From assembly GCF_021603585.1 (NCBI RefSeq), contig NZ_BQHI01000024.1, positions 1 to 64,000 on the forward strand: a stretch of DNA of 64,000 nucleotides. Direction: 5' to 3'. This DNA is from Pseudomonas sputi. GTDB taxonomy: Bacteria > Pseudomonadota > Gammaproteobacteria > Pseudomonadales > Pseudomonadaceae. This document shows positions 1-8,971 of this stretch, in pieces (position 1 is the stretch's first letter; the number at the start of each line of letters is the position of its first letter). Position numbers and translations under genes: made by a program. The notes under the pieces are model-generated. The model did not search any database and was not told where the DNA came from. It saw nothing but the letters and a program-made list of their open reading frames with translations.

Positions 1-2
1 GG

Positions 3-386
3 GATGCGAAGGCTGAAGCCTGTTGGGCCTTTTCTGCTTCGTTGCTGCTGGGGTTGATGGCTTGTTGTCTGGCAAACAATGGCAAATTGCATAGGTGGTT
101 GCGCAGTAGAAACGTAACGAAACAATCTTCCTATCCCAGTGAGTGGTTCTGCGCTTTCGCTCAATATGACCGATTCATCACCCTTCATCTGGAGGATGAA
201 AGGCGCGTTCTAGGCTGGCCAGTCGAGTGGCCACCGGAGTCGAACACCGGGCAGTTTTTGATGAGGTTTCCACGCTGGCTCAACGAAGAGGTCAGATTGG
301 ATCCTATTGGCGCCGAATTTTTGCTGATAGATTCCGCGAAGGTTAAATGGGTTGAATTCAGCCCGGCATCAGAGGGTTCATCATGA
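3..386 (+). CDS. DUF6338-like protein, C-terminal part (cut by window edge)
   Basis: The reading frame is open from the left edge, so the N-terminus lies outside the window; an in-window TTG or ATG (42 or 57) need not be the real start. The visible 127 residues begin hydrophobic. They then carry a compact beta-rich tail: a strand FITLHLED, a conserved-looking FPRWLNEEVRLDP and a final LIDSAKVKWVEF. This pattern resembles the C-terminal domain of DUF6338 proteins, which have N-terminal membrane segments followed by a small cytoplasmic domain. The family has no known function. The stop overlaps the next small ORF by ATGA, suggesting translational coupling. The family call is from memory of the pattern and is moderate. 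Confidence 0.55.
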   Translation, partial: DAKAEACWAFSASLLLGLMACCLANNGKLHRWLRSRNVTKQSSYPSEWFCAFAQYDRFITLHLEDERRVLGWPVEWPPESNTGQFLMRFPRWLNEEVRLDPIGAEFLLIDSAKVKWVEFSPASEGSS

Positions 387-532
387 CCGCCAGAGCACCG
401 CAACCAATGCCAGAACATCTGGAGCGACTTTTCGTAGGGCCCGACGGGAAGCTGTTGGAGAAACCATTGATCACGGGCCCAAAGGCACCCCCACCGCTGA
501 AGTACCCCCCGTCACCGCAAGCCCGCTACTAA
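383..532 (+). CDS. small hypothetical protein, 49 aa
   Basis: A 49-codon frame starts at the ATG that overlaps the stop of the upstream DUF6338-like gene (ATGA) and ends in TAA. The product is very proline-rich and basic, with PEHLERLF, a GPDGKLLEKP stretch and a PPPLKYPPSP tail, and has no membrane segment. The coupling and its reasonable composition favour a real gene. I recognise no family. Its stop lies directly against the stop of the decayed LysR fragment on the other strand. Confidence 0.45.
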   Translation: MTARAPQPMPEHLERLFVGPDGKLLEKPLITGPKAPPPLKYPPSPQARY

Positions 533-780
533 CCCCATCCATCCTTCACCGCCCGGCGAATGCTCTCCGGCAACATCGCAAACGCCGGGTTGTCGTTGTT
601 CTCCCGCCAGATCAGATGCAGCTCGCTCTGCAAACCCTCGCCCAGATCGATCTCGCGAAACACCACATTCCTGGACACCACGCTGGTCGCGCAACGCGGC
701 ACCAAAGCCAGGCCCATGCCCGCGTTGACCGGCTCCAGCAACGGCGTGCTGACGATGCCCGGATCGATGCGCCGGGCGCG
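529..780 (-). pseudogene. LysR-family regulator, 3' fragment
   Basis: Read on the minus strand this stretch gives only the last part of a LysR effector domain: PLLEPVNAGMGLALVPR, the usual segment near the C-terminus of these proteins, then a strand and a final helix ending in TAG at 529-531. The DNA-binding half is absent. At its 5' side, near 780, the frame runs into DNA that makes sense only on the plus strand as part of an enolase-superfamily gene. The gene has therefore been truncated by a deletion or rearrangement. Confidence 0.65.
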
Positions 781-783
781 CAG

Positions 784-960
784 CACGTCGATTCTCCGTA
801 CAAACCGGACAACTGGGGCGAGGCGCTGAACAGCGTGCAGATTGTCCTCGCCGATCACCATTGCTGGGGCGGTCTGTGCGACACCCAGACCCTGGCGAAA
901 ATGTGCGACACCTTCGGTCTCGGCGTATCGATGCATTCCAGTTCGCACCTGGGCATCAAC
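784..960 (+). pseudogene. glucarate dehydratase-like (enolase superfamily) fragment
   Basis: About 58 codons on the plus strand read as an internal piece of a glucarate-dehydratase-like enzyme. They include LNSVQIVLADHHCWGGL followed by MCDTFGLGVSMHS and HLGI, which match the end of the enolase barrel (typically LADHHFWGG ... FGLGxSMHSNSHLGIS). Homology stops after HLGIN, and both the N-terminal capping domain and the rest of the barrel are missing. Sugar-diacid dehydratase genes are often next to LysR regulators, so this and the LysR fragment to its left may be leftovers of one lost catabolic locus. Confidence 0.65.
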
Positions 961-981
961 CAGACGGCGCCCTCTGCTGTT

Positions 982-1866
982 TCAGAGCGTGCGCATCAAC
1001 CAGTCACGAAACGCCTTCAGCGATGGCAAGGATTCGTTGCGCGCCGGGTACACCAGGTAATAGCTGCGTCGGCTGCTGATCGGTTCGCCGAGTTGCAACA
1101 GCTCGCCGTTGTGCAATTCATCTTCGACCAGAATCCTTGGCACCAGCCCGATGCCGATATTGGCGCGCACGGCCTGGATCAAGTGCGAGGTCATCTCGAA
1201 ACTCGGGCCGATGCGCATGCTGCGATGGGGCAGGGCGTGATGGCTGAACCATTCAGACCAGGCCTGAGCGTTGCTGCTGACGTTGAGCAGCAGTTGCCCG
1301 GCGATGTCCTGGTCGGCCGCACGGCGTTCGGCATCGGACAGCTGCGTGCTGGCGATCACCACCAGTTCTTCGGTGTGCAAACGGTGGGCGGTCAGCCCCG
1401 GCCAGTCCCCGCCACCGACGCAAATCGCCGCGTCGATTTCGCTGGTGTCGAAGTCGATGGTCTCGATGCGTGAATGCAGGTGCACCGTCATGCCTGGGTG
1501 CGCGGTGTAGAAATCCTTCAGGCGCGGCAACAACCATTTCGAGCCGAAGGTCGGCAGGGTCGCCAGGCGCAAGCTGTGAATCCCCGAGCCAAACGCCATG
1601 GCCTGCAACGTCGCGCTGCGGATCTGGCCGAGGGCTTCGGACAGTTCGCGCTGATACATGCGCCCGACGTCGGTAAGGATCACCCGTCGGCCTTCGCGGC
1701 TGAACAGGCGCATGCCGAGCATCTTTTCCAGGATCTGCACCTGACGGCTGACCGCACTCTGGGTCAGCGACAGTTCGTGGGCGGCGCGGGTGTAGCTTTC
1801 ATGGCGCGCGGCGGCTTCAAACGCCAGCAGCAACGACATCGAGGGGGTAAGGGTTCGCGGATTCAT
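982..1866 (-). CDS. LysR-family transcriptional regulator (GcvA-like)
   Basis: A complete 294-residue LysR protein. The winged helix-turn-helix is at about residues 24-43 (SYTRAAHELSLTQSAVSRQV), followed by the linker helix and a periplasmic-binding-protein-like effector domain from about residue 90. The FGSKWLLPRL and IGLVPRIL segments are typical of the GcvA/AmpR-like branch. It is divergent from the large FAD oxidase gene at 2026, with about 160 bp between the starts, so that gene is its most likely target. It is also next to a LysR/enolase graveyard and could have belonged to that locus. Ligand unknown. Confidence 0.85.
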   Translation of the reverse strand: MNPRTLTPSMSLLLAFEAAARHESYTRAAHELSLTQSAVSRQVQILEKMLGMRLFSREGRRVILTDVGRMYQRELSEALGQIRSATLQAMAFGSGIHSLRLATLPTFGSKWLLPRLKDFYTAHPGMTVHLHSRIETIDFDTSEIDAAICVGGGDWPGLTAHRLHTEELVVIASTQLSDAERRAADQDIAGQLLLNVSSNAQAWSEWFSHHALPHRSMRIGPSFEMTSHLIQAVRANIGIGLVPRILVEDELHNGELLQLGEPISSRRSYYLVYPARNESLPSLKAFRDWLMRTL

Positions 1867-2025
1867 TCGTTTTAGTCATGGATTGCGGGTCGATTTTACG
1901 GTTGTCCCGACATCGCTCTGCAATGAACATAAGGCCTATGAGAGGGCGGGAGCGTGACGCAATCATTCCTTGCGCACAACTGTTCACCGCCACACGGCCC
2001 GTTTTTGACCGAGATTGCACTTCCG

Positions 2026-5000
2026 ATGATTGCCCAGCTGTCGCCTTCCACCGCGTTGAACACCGATTACCAGCAGTTTCTCAAAGCCCTTGAAACGGGC
2101 GGTTTTCGCGGTGAAATCAGTGCCGACTACGCCAGTCGCGTGGTGCTGGCCACCGACAACTCGATCTATCAGCGCTTGCCGCGAGCGGCGGTATTCCCGC
2201 GTGATGCCGACGACGTGGCGCTGCTGGCACGCCTGATCGCCGAACCGGCGTACCAGAAAGTGGTGATCACCCCTCGCGGTGGTGGCACCGGCACCAACGG
2301 CCAGTCGTTGACTGACGGTATCGTCGTCGACCTGTCACGGCACATGAACCGCATCCTCGAAATCAACGTTGAACAGCGTTGGGTGCGCGTGCAGGCTGGT
2401 GTGGTGAAGGATCAACTGAACGCTGCGCTGAAATCCGCCGGGTTGTTTTTCGCCCCGGAACTGTCGACCTCGAACCGCGCCACCGTCGGCGGCATGATCA
2501 ACACCGACGCCAGCGGCCAGGGCAGTTGCACCTACGGCAAGACCCGCGACCATGTGCTGGAACTGCACATGGTCCTGCGCGGTGGCGAGCGCTTGCACGG
2601 CCGTCCCTTGGAAGAAAGCGAGCTGGCAGCGGAATGCGCCCGTGAGGGGCGGGCCGGCGAGGTGTATCGCTGCGCGCGGCAGATCATCGATGAGCAGGGC
2701 GAGCTGATCCGGGAAACCTTCCCCGACCTCAACCGCTGCCTGACCGGCTACGACCTGGCGCACCTGCGCGAGGCCGACAACCGTTTCAACCTCAACAGCG
2801 TGCTGTGCGGCGCCGAGGGTTCGCTGGGGTTTGTGGTCGAGGCCAAACTCAACGTATTGCCGATCCCCAAGCACACGATGCTGGTCAACATTCGCTACGC
2901 CGGCTTCATGGATGCCTTGCGCGATGCCCGGGCGTTGATGGCGCTCAAGCCGCTGTCGATTGAAACCGTCGACTCCAAAGTGCTGTTGCTGGCGATGCAG
3001 GACATCGTCTGGCATGGCGTCGCCGAGTACTTTCCGGAAAGCGCCGAGCGACCGACGCTGGGGATCAACCTGGTGGAGTTCTGCGGCGACGATCCCGAGG
3101 AGCTGCAACGCCGGGTCGAGGCCTTCGTCCAGCACTTGGGCAACGACGCCACGGTCGAGCGCCTGGGGCATACGCTGGCCGTCGGGCATGCGGCGGTGAA
3201 TCGTGTCTACGGCATGCGCAAACGCGCGGTGGGCCTGCTCGGCAACGTCGCCGGTGAAGCACGGCCGCAGCCGTTCGTCGAAGACACCGCCGTGCCGCCC
3301 CAACACCTGGCCGAGTACATCGCCGAGTTGCGCGACCTGCTCGACAGCCACCAATTGCAGTACGGCATGTTCGGCCACGTCGATGCGGGCGTGCTGCACG
3401 TGCGGCCGATTCTCGACATGAAGGATCCGCAACAAGCCGCACTGGTGCGTCCCGTTTCGGACGGCGTCGCCGCGCTGACCCAGCGTTACGGCGGCCTGCT
3501 GTGGGGCGAACATGGCAAGGGGCTGCGCTCGGAATACGCACCGGCCTTCTTCGGTGATTTGTACCCGGCGTTGCAAGCCTTGAAGGCGGCGTTCGATCCG
3601 TTCAACCAGTTCAACCCCGGCAAGATCGCCACGCCGGATATTCCCGGCGCGGCCTTGCTGAAGATCGATGAAGTGACCCTGCGCGGCGAACTCGATCGGC
3701 AGATCGACGAGAAAGTCTGGCAGGACTACGGCGCAGCGATGCACTGCAACGGCAACGGCGCCTGCTACAACTTCGATCCCGACGACGCCATGTGCCCATC
3801 GTGGAAAGCCACCCGCCAGCGTGCGCAATCGCCCAAGGGCCGCGCTTCGCTGATTCGCGAATGGCTGCGGTTGCAGGGCGAGGCGGGGGTCGATGTGTTG
3901 GCCGATGCCAGCCGCCGTCCGCCGTTTTTCAGCACGCTGCTGCAGCGCTGGCGCAACAGTCGTGCGCAGGAACAAGACTTCTCCCGCGAGGTGTACGACG
4001 CCATGGCCGGCTGCCTGGCGTGCAAGTCCTGCGCGGGGCAGTGCCCGGTAAAGGTCAACGTGCCGGACTTCCGCTCGCGGTTTCTCGAGCTGTATCACAC
4101 CCGTTATCTGCGGCCGGCACGGGATTATCTGATTGCTTCGCTGGAGTACACGATTCCGTACATGGCGCGGATTCCGTTTCTCTATAACGGTTTGATGGGT
4201 GCCTCGTTCAGCCGGCACTTGCTCGAGCGTCTTGGCGGCATGGTCGATGTGCCGTTGCTCAGCCGTTTCGACTTCCATGCGGCCATGCGTCGCTGGCAGG
4301 TTCAACCGGCGTCGGTCGAGGTGTTGTCGGCGCTGACTGCCGCCCAGCGTGAGCGCAGTGTGGTGCTGGTGCAGGATGCCTTCACCCGATACTTCGAGGC
4401 GCCGCTGCTGGCGGATCTGATCGAACTGATTTCGCGTCTCGGCTATCAGGTCTACCTGGCGCCGTTCAGCGCCAACGGCAAGCCGCTGCATGTGCAGGGT
4501 TTCCTCTCGGCGTTCAATCGTGCGGCGTTGCGCAATGCCGGGCAATTGCGCGCGCTGGCCGAGATCGGTGTGCCGTTGGTGGGGCTCGACCCGGCCATGA
4601 CCCTGGTCTATCGCCAGGAATATCTGAAAGTCCCGGGGATGGAAAAATGCCCGGAGGTGGCGCTGGTGCAGGAGTGGCTGCTCAAGGTCATGCCGGAGCA
4701 GAACGATCAACGCCGCGCCGAACCCTTCCGCCTGCTGGCGCACTGCACCGAAAAAACCAACGCCCCGGCCGCCACCCGGCAATGGGAGCAGGTGTTCGAA
4801 CGTGTCGGCCTGAAGCTGGCGACCCAGGCCACCGGTTGCTGCGGCATGTCCGGCACTTACGGACACGAAGCGCGCAATCGCGAAACGTCGGCGGTGATCT
4901 TTGAGCAATCCTGGGCGAAGCAGATCGAGGCGCCGGTGGAGAAGGGCGAGGCGCTGGCGACCGGGTACTCCTGTCGCAGTCAGGTCAAGCGCCAGGCCGA

Positions 5001-5055
5001 TCGACAATTGCGCCATCCGTTGCAGGTCGTGCTGGAAATCCTGCGTACCGCGTGA
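2026..5055 (+). CDS. ydiJ: FAD- and Fe-S-containing 2-hydroxyacid oxidase, YdiJ type
   Basis: A 1009-residue fusion. An N-terminal FAD_binding_4 domain has the PRGGGTGTNGQS loop near residue 80, followed by an FAD-oxidase C-terminal domain. Cysteine motifs for iron-sulphur clusters follow (CNGNGACYNF ... MCPS near 573, and CLACKSCAGQCP near 662). A CCG-type domain with TGCCGMSGTYGH lies near 936. This is the YdiJ layout; E. coli YdiJ has been described as a D-2-hydroxyglutarate dehydrogenase, so oxidation of a D-2-hydroxyacid with transfer to the respiratory chain is likely. I placed the start at MIAQLS rather than the upstream ATG-less extension because YdiJ proteins begin this way. Divergent from the LysR gene. 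Confidence 0.85.
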   Translation: MIAQLSPSTALNTDYQQFLKALETGGFRGEISADYASRVVLATDNSIYQRLPRAAVFPRDADDVALLARLIAEPAYQKVVITPRGGGTGTNGQSLTDGIVVDLSRHMNRILEINVEQRWVRVQAGVVKDQLNAALKSAGLFFAPELSTSNRATVGGMINTDASGQGSCTYGKTRDHVLELHMVLRGGERLHGRPLEESELAAECAREGRAGEVYRCARQIIDEQGELIRETFPDLNRCLTGYDLAHLREADNRFNLNSVLCGAEGSLGFVVEAKLNVLPIPKHTMLVNIRYAGFMDALRDARALMALKPLSIETVDSKVLLLAMQDIVWHGVAEYFPESAERPTLGINLVEFCGDDPEELQRRVEAFVQHLGNDATVERLGHTLAVGHAAVNRVYGMRKRAVGLLGNVAGEARPQPFVEDTAVPPQHLAEYIAELRDLLDSHQLQYGMFGHVDAGVLHVRPILDMKDPQQAALVRPVSDGVAALTQRYGGLLWGEHGKGLRSEYAPAFFGDLYPALQALKAAFDPFNQFNPGKIATPDIPGAALLKIDEVTLRGELDRQIDEKVWQDYGAAMHCNGNGACYNFDPDDAMCPSWKATRQRAQSPKGRASLIREWLRLQGEAGVDVLADASRRPPFFSTLLQRWRNSRAQEQDFSREVYDAMAGCLACKSCAGQCPVKVNVPDFRSRFLELYHTRYLRPARDYLIASLEYTIPYMARIPFLYNGLMGASFSRHLLERLGGMVDVPLLSRFDFHAAMRRWQVQPASVEVLSALTAAQRERSVVLVQDAFTRYFEAPLLADLIELISRLGYQVYLAPFSANGKPLHVQGFLSAFNRAALRNAGQLRALAEIGVPLVGLDPAMTLVYRQEYLKVPGMEKCPEVALVQEWLLKVMPEQNDQRRAEPFRLLAHCTEKTNAPAATRQWEQVFERVGLKLATQATGCCGMSGTYGHEARNRETSAVIFEQSWAKQIEAPVEKGEALATGYSCRSQVKRQADRQLRHPLQVVLEILRTA

Positions 5056-5170
5056 TCGCTGTTTGAGAAGCGCTAGCGATTGGATCGGTTTTTCGTGTTA
5101 TAAAGTAACGCAAATTTTACGGCCGCTTTCGGGCGGCTGCATCGATCAACCTTTCGATTGCGATACTTCC

Positions 5171-6340
5171 ATGACGATTGCGGTTCCCCGTTCTGCCCCC
5201 TCGGCGACTGGCCGGTTGCTGTCTATTGATGCGCTGCGTGGCCTGGTCATTTTGTTCATGTTGCTGGACCACGTGCGCGAAACCTTCCTGTTGCATCGTC
5301 AGGTCACTGACCCGATGGACATCGCCAGCACGGAGCCGGCGCTGTTCTTCAGCCGCACCCTTGCGCACTTGTGCGCGCCGGTGTTCGTGCTGCTGACCGG
5401 CTTGTCGGCGTGGCTGTTCGGCGAGAAGTATGACGGCAAGGCTGACGTCAGTGCCTTCCTGTTCAAGCGCGGTTTGTTTCTGGTGGCGCTTGAATTCACC
5501 CTGGTGAATTTCGCCTGGACATTCCAGCTGCCACCGACCGTGATCTACCTGCAAGTGATCTGGGCGATCGGCTTGAGCATGATCGCGCTGTCGCTGCTGG
5601 TCTGGCTGCCACGCGGGCTGCTGTTGACGCTGAGCCTGGCGATCATCGCCGGGCACAACCTGCTCGACGGACTGCACTTCGCAGCCGAGTCGGCGCTGCA
5701 CATACCGTGGGCGATCTTGCATGACCGCGGCTGGATCGAGGCGGGCGAGAGCTTGCGTCTGCGTACCTCCTACCCGTTGCTGCCGTGGATCGGCGTGATC
5801 GGTCTGGGTTACGCGTTGGGGCCGTGGTTCGCTCGCGCAGCCGATGCAGGCGTGCGCCAGCGCCGCTTGTGGGTCGGTGGCGTCGCCGGCCTGCTTGGCT
5901 TTGTAGCACTGCGGATGGTCAACGGTTACGGCGAGAAAACCTGGGCCTTCGGTGACAGCGGTGTGCAAACCCTGATGAGCTTTTTCAACATCACCAAATA
6001 CCCGCCGTCGCTGTTGTTCATCACGTTGACGGTGAGTGTTGGACTGCTGCTGTTGCTGGTGTTCGAGCGCGCGCAGGATCGACGCTGGATTCGCTGGCTG
6101 ACCGTATTCGGGTCGGCGCCGATGTTTTTCTATTTGCTGCACCTGTATGCGCTGAAGGTGCTGTACCTGATTGGCGTGGCGCTGTTCGGGCTCAATCAGG
6201 GCACGCATTTCGGTTTTTCATCGGTGACGGCGGTGTGGCTGGCGGCAATGGTGCTGGCGGTCGCGCTGTTCCCGACCGTGCGCTGGTTCTCGGAATTGAA
6301 GGCCCGGCGCCGCGACATTACCTGGTTGAAATATCTGTAA
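5171..6340 (+). CDS. DUF1624/heparan-alpha-glucosaminide acetyltransferase-like membrane protein
   Basis: A 389-residue polytopic membrane protein with about ten hydrophobic segments. It opens with RLLSIDALRGLVILFMLLDH, the signature of the DUF1624 / HGSNAT-like catalytic-domain family related to acyltransferase-3 proteins. The conserved LLDHVRE and a cytoplasmic-face histidine suggest transfer of an acyl group across the inner membrane, but the substrate is unknown. The ATG at 5171 comes right before the conserved N-terminal motif; the in-frame extension upstream lies inside the ydiJ gene and is not credible. It stands 115 bp downstream of ydiJ and may be co-transcribed with it. Confidence 0.75.
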   Translation: MTIAVPRSAPSATGRLLSIDALRGLVILFMLLDHVRETFLLHRQVTDPMDIASTEPALFFSRTLAHLCAPVFVLLTGLSAWLFGEKYDGKADVSAFLFKRGLFLVALEFTLVNFAWTFQLPPTVIYLQVIWAIGLSMIALSLLVWLPRGLLLTLSLAIIAGHNLLDGLHFAAESALHIPWAILHDRGWIEAGESLRLRTSYPLLPWIGVIGLGYALGPWFARAADAGVRQRRLWVGGVAGLLGFVALRMVNGYGEKTWAFGDSGVQTLMSFFNITKYPPSLLFITLTVSVGLLLLLVFERAQDRRWIRWLTVFGSAPMFFYLLHLYALKVLYLIGVALFGLNQGTHFGFSSVTAVWLAAMVLAVALFPTVRWFSELKARRRDITWLKYL

Positions 6341-6398
6341 AGCGGCTCAGCCCGTTTTGCCATCGCGGGCACGGATTTTCAGGACTGACACACAACCT

Positions 6399-6487
6399 GT
6401 GGGGGCGAGCTTGCTCGCGATGGCGGCCTGACATTCAACAGCAATGTTGATTGTGAAGGTGTCATCGCGAGTAGGCTCGCTCCCACA
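6399..6487. repeat. inverted pair of Pseudomonas REP elements (REPIN)
   Basis: Two copies of the Pseudomonas REP sequence face each other: GTGGGGGCGAGCTTGCTCGC at 6399-6418, and its near reverse complement (GCGAGTAGGCTCGCTCCCAC) at 6467-6486. About 45 bases between them include a small inverted repeat (CAAC...GTTG). It lies between convergent genes (DUF1624-like and sad), the usual position for such elements, which are moved by RAYT transposases encoded elsewhere. Confidence 0.85.
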
Positions 6488-6505
6488 TGGTTTTTGGCTA
6501 TGGGA

Positions 6506-7897
6506 TCAGCGGCGATCCAGCCACACCGTCTGCGCATTGCAGAATTCGCGCACGCCGAAGTGCGACAACTCGCGGCCGAAACCGCTTTTCTTCACCCCGC
6601 CGAAGGTCACGCGCGGGTCGCTGGCGGAGTAACCGTTGATGAACACGCCACCGGTTTCCAGTTCGCTGGTCAGTTGCTGGGCCAGGGCGATGTTGGCGGT
6701 GTAGATCGTAGCGGTCAGACCGAACTCGCTGTCATTGGCCAGCGCTACGGCGTGGGCGCAGTCGCGGGCGGTGATGATCGAGGCCACCGGGCCGAACAGT
6801 TCCTGCTTGAACGAGGTCATGCGGTCGGTGACGTCGGCCAATACGGTTGGCTCGTAGTAGTTGCCCGGCCCTTGAGCCTTGCCGCCGCCGAGCAGCAGGG
6901 TGGCGCCTTCTTCGAGGGTGTCGCGCACTTGTTGATCGAGTTCGTCGCGCAGGTCGAAACGGGCCATCGGGCCGATGTAGTTGTCGGCGGACAACGGATC
7001 GCCCATCTTCAACTGGCGGGTGGCTTCGACGAATTTGCGGGTGAACTCTTCAACCACGCCTTCTTCGATGATCAGGCGCTTGGCGGCGGCGCAGACTTGC
7101 CCTGAGTTCTGGTAACGACCGATCACGGCGGCTTGTACGGCTTCGTCGATATCGGCGTCATTGAGCACGATGAACGGATCGGAGCCGCCCAGCTCCAGCA
7201 CGCATTTCTTCAGCGCGGCACCGGCCTGTGCACCAATGGCCATGCCGGCGCGGACGCTGCCGGTCAGGGTTACGGCGGCAATGCGTGAGTCGGCGATGGC
7301 GGTCGAGACGCCTTCCGGGGTGACGTTGATCACCTCAAACACGCCATCGGCAAAACCGGCGCGGGTGAAGGCGTCGCGCAGCAGGTAGGCGCTGCCCATC
7401 ACATTCGGCGCATGCTTGAGCACGTATGTGTTGCCGGCGATCAGCGCCGGGACGGCGCCCCGCAGCACTTGCCAGATCGGGAAGTTCCACGGCATCACGG
7501 CGAGGATCGGGCCGAGCGGACGGTATTCGATGCGCGCCTTGCCGCCTTCGACCAGCGTCGCTTCTGCGTTGAGCATGGCCGGGCCGTGTTCGGCGTACCA
7601 CTCGCAGAGCTTGGCGCATTTCTCGATCTCGCCACGGGCCTGGGTGATCGGCTTGCCCATTTCCAGGGTGATCATGGTCGCCATGGCTTCGCTGCTGTCA
7701 CGCAAAGCACCGGCCAGCGCGGTCAGGGCACGGGAGCGATCCTGCAGCGGCTTGCGCTTCCACTTGTTGAAGCCGAACGCGGCGCGGGTCAGTGCAGCGT
7801 CGAGAACTTCGGCGGATTCGAAGGCGTAGTGACCGATCTGCTCGCCGGTGGCGGGGTTGATCGAAATGGCGTGGGTCTGGCTGGAAATCGGGCTCAT
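6506..7897 (-). CDS. sad: succinate-semialdehyde dehydrogenase, Sad (YneI) type
   Basis: A 463-residue NAD(P)-dependent aldehyde dehydrogenase, shorter at the N-terminus than GabD. Catalytic residues are visible: N138 in MPWNFP, E235 in LELGGSD and the nucleophile C269 in [10 protein letters not shown]. The Sad branch oxidises succinate semialdehyde to succinate in putrescine and 4-aminobutyrate breakdown. The divergent neighbour is a PtrR-like LysR regulator, the same pairing as yneI/yneJ in enterobacteria, which supports the assignment. The short intergenic space (about 100 bp) presumably holds the shared control region. Confidence 0.85.
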   Translation of the reverse strand: MSPISSQTHAISINPATGEQIGHYAFESAEVLDAALTRAAFGFNKWKRKPLQDRSRALTALAGALRDSSEAMATMITLEMGKPITQARGEIEKCAKLCEWYAEHGPAMLNAEATLVEGGKARIEYRPLGPILAVMPWNFPIWQVLRGAVPALIAGNTYVLKHAPNVMGSAYLLRDAFTRAGFADGVFEVINVTPEGVSTAIADSRIAAVTLTGSVRAGMAIGAQAGAALKKCVLELGGSDPFIVLNDADIDEAVQAAVIGRYQNSGQVCAAAKRLIIEEGVVEEFTRKFVEATRQLKMGDPLSADNYIGPMARFDLRDELDQQVRDTLEEGATLLLGGGKAQGPGNYYEPTVLADVTDRMTSFKQELFGPVASIITARDCAHAVALANDSEFGLTATIYTANIALAQQLTSELETGGVFINGYSASDPRVTFGGVKKSGFGRELSHFGVREFCNAQTVWLDRR

Positions 7898-7994
7898 GGC
7901 ATCGTCCTGCGAGGTCAGTGGATGCGCTCAGAGTAGGGTGGCGTTTGATTTCTGGAAACTGAATAATAAAGAGTGTTTCTTTCACGATTGGAGA

Positions 7995-8882
7995 ATGACT
8001 GTGGATCTGGTGCAACTGGAAATTTTCAAGGCCGTTGCCGAGCACGGCAGCATCAGCGCTGCGGCGGCGCAGATCCATCGCGTGCCGTCGAACCTGACGA
8101 CCCGCATCAAGCAGTTGGAGGAAGATCTGGGTGTCGATCTGTTCATCCGCGAGAAAAGCCGCCTGCGCCTGTCACCGGCCGGCTGGAGTTTTCTCGAGTA
8201 CGCGCGGCGCATTCTCGATCTGGTGCAGGAAGCCCGCGCTACGGTGGCCGGCGAGGAACCGCAAGGCGCGTTCCCGCTGGGGTCTCTGGAAAGCACCGCG
8301 GCGGTGCGCATTCCCGGATTGCTGGCGACCTACAACCAGCAACACCCGAAGGTCGATCTGGACCTGTCGACCGGTCCGTCCGGGACGATGATCGACGGAG
8401 TGCTGTCCGGGCGCCTGGCGGCTGCGTTCGTCGACGGCCCGGTCTTGCACCCGGCACTGGAAGGCATACCGGCGTTCGAAGAAGAAATGGTCATCATCTC
8501 GCCGCTCCATCACGGGCCGATCCAGCGTGCTGCGGACGTGAATGGCGAAAACATCTACGCGTTTCGCTCGAACTGCTCCTATCGCCATCACTTCGAAAAA
8601 TGGTTCAGCACCGACGCTGCGGTGCCCGGCAAGATTTTTGAAATGGAGTCCTATCACGGCATGCTCGCCTGCGTCAGCGCGGGCGCCGGCCTGGCCCTCA
8701 TGCCGCGCAGCATGCTGCAGAGCATGCCCGGCTGCGCAACGGTGAGTGTCTGGCCGCTGGCGGCGGATTTTCGCTATTTGACGACGTGGCTGGTGTGGCG
8801 ACGGGGCACGGTGTCGCGCAGTCTGAGTATGTTTGTGCGTTTGCTGGAGGAGCGCGGTGTGGTGCGTGCAGAAGAGAATTGA
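7995..8882 (+). CDS. ptrR: LysR-family regulator, PtrR-like
   Basis: A 295-residue LysR protein with an N-terminal helix-turn-helix ([20 protein letters not shown] at about 18-37) and an effector domain. The segment [22 protein letters not shown] is characteristic of PtrR/YneJ. In E. coli PtrR controls the sad gene of putrescine use, and here it lies divergent to sad. The start at 7995 ([11 protein letters not shown]) is chosen because the frame upstream overlaps the sad promoter and shows no LysR character; a GTG two codons on is possible. A strong terminator follows 55 bases after the stop. Confidence 0.85.
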   Translation: MTVDLVQLEIFKAVAEHGSISAAAAQIHRVPSNLTTRIKQLEEDLGVDLFIREKSRLRLSPAGWSFLEYARRILDLVQEARATVAGEEPQGAFPLGSLESTAAVRIPGLLATYNQQHPKVDLDLSTGPSGTMIDGVLSGRLAAAFVDGPVLHPALEGIPAFEEEMVIISPLHHGPIQRAADVNGENIYAFRSNCSYRHHFEKWFSTDAAVPGKIFEMESYHGMLACVSAGAGLALMPRSMLQSMPGCATVSVWPLAADFRYLTTWLVWRRGTVSRSLSMFVRLLEERGVVRAEEN

Positions 8883-8936
8883 TGCTTTGGGTCCGGGTCT
8901 TCTCGATGAAGACCTGCTCCCTTGCTTGAAAGGCTT

Positions 8937-8971
8937 GCCCGGTTCGGTGATTTGCCGAACCGGGCATTTTT
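8937..8971 (+). terminator. rho-independent terminator after ptrR
   Basis: A perfect 11-bp stem, GCCCGGTTCGG (8937-8947) with CCGAACCGGGC (8955-8965), a 7-base loop and a run of T immediately after. It sits between the ptrR stop and the convergent dehydrogenase stop. Confidence 0.85.

Noticed and set aside
2335-5016. 893-codon ORF on the minus strand
   Set aside because: It lies exactly opposite ydiJ and is low-complexity, rich in Arg, Gln and His, as expected for the antisense of a GC-rich gene. No domain pattern.
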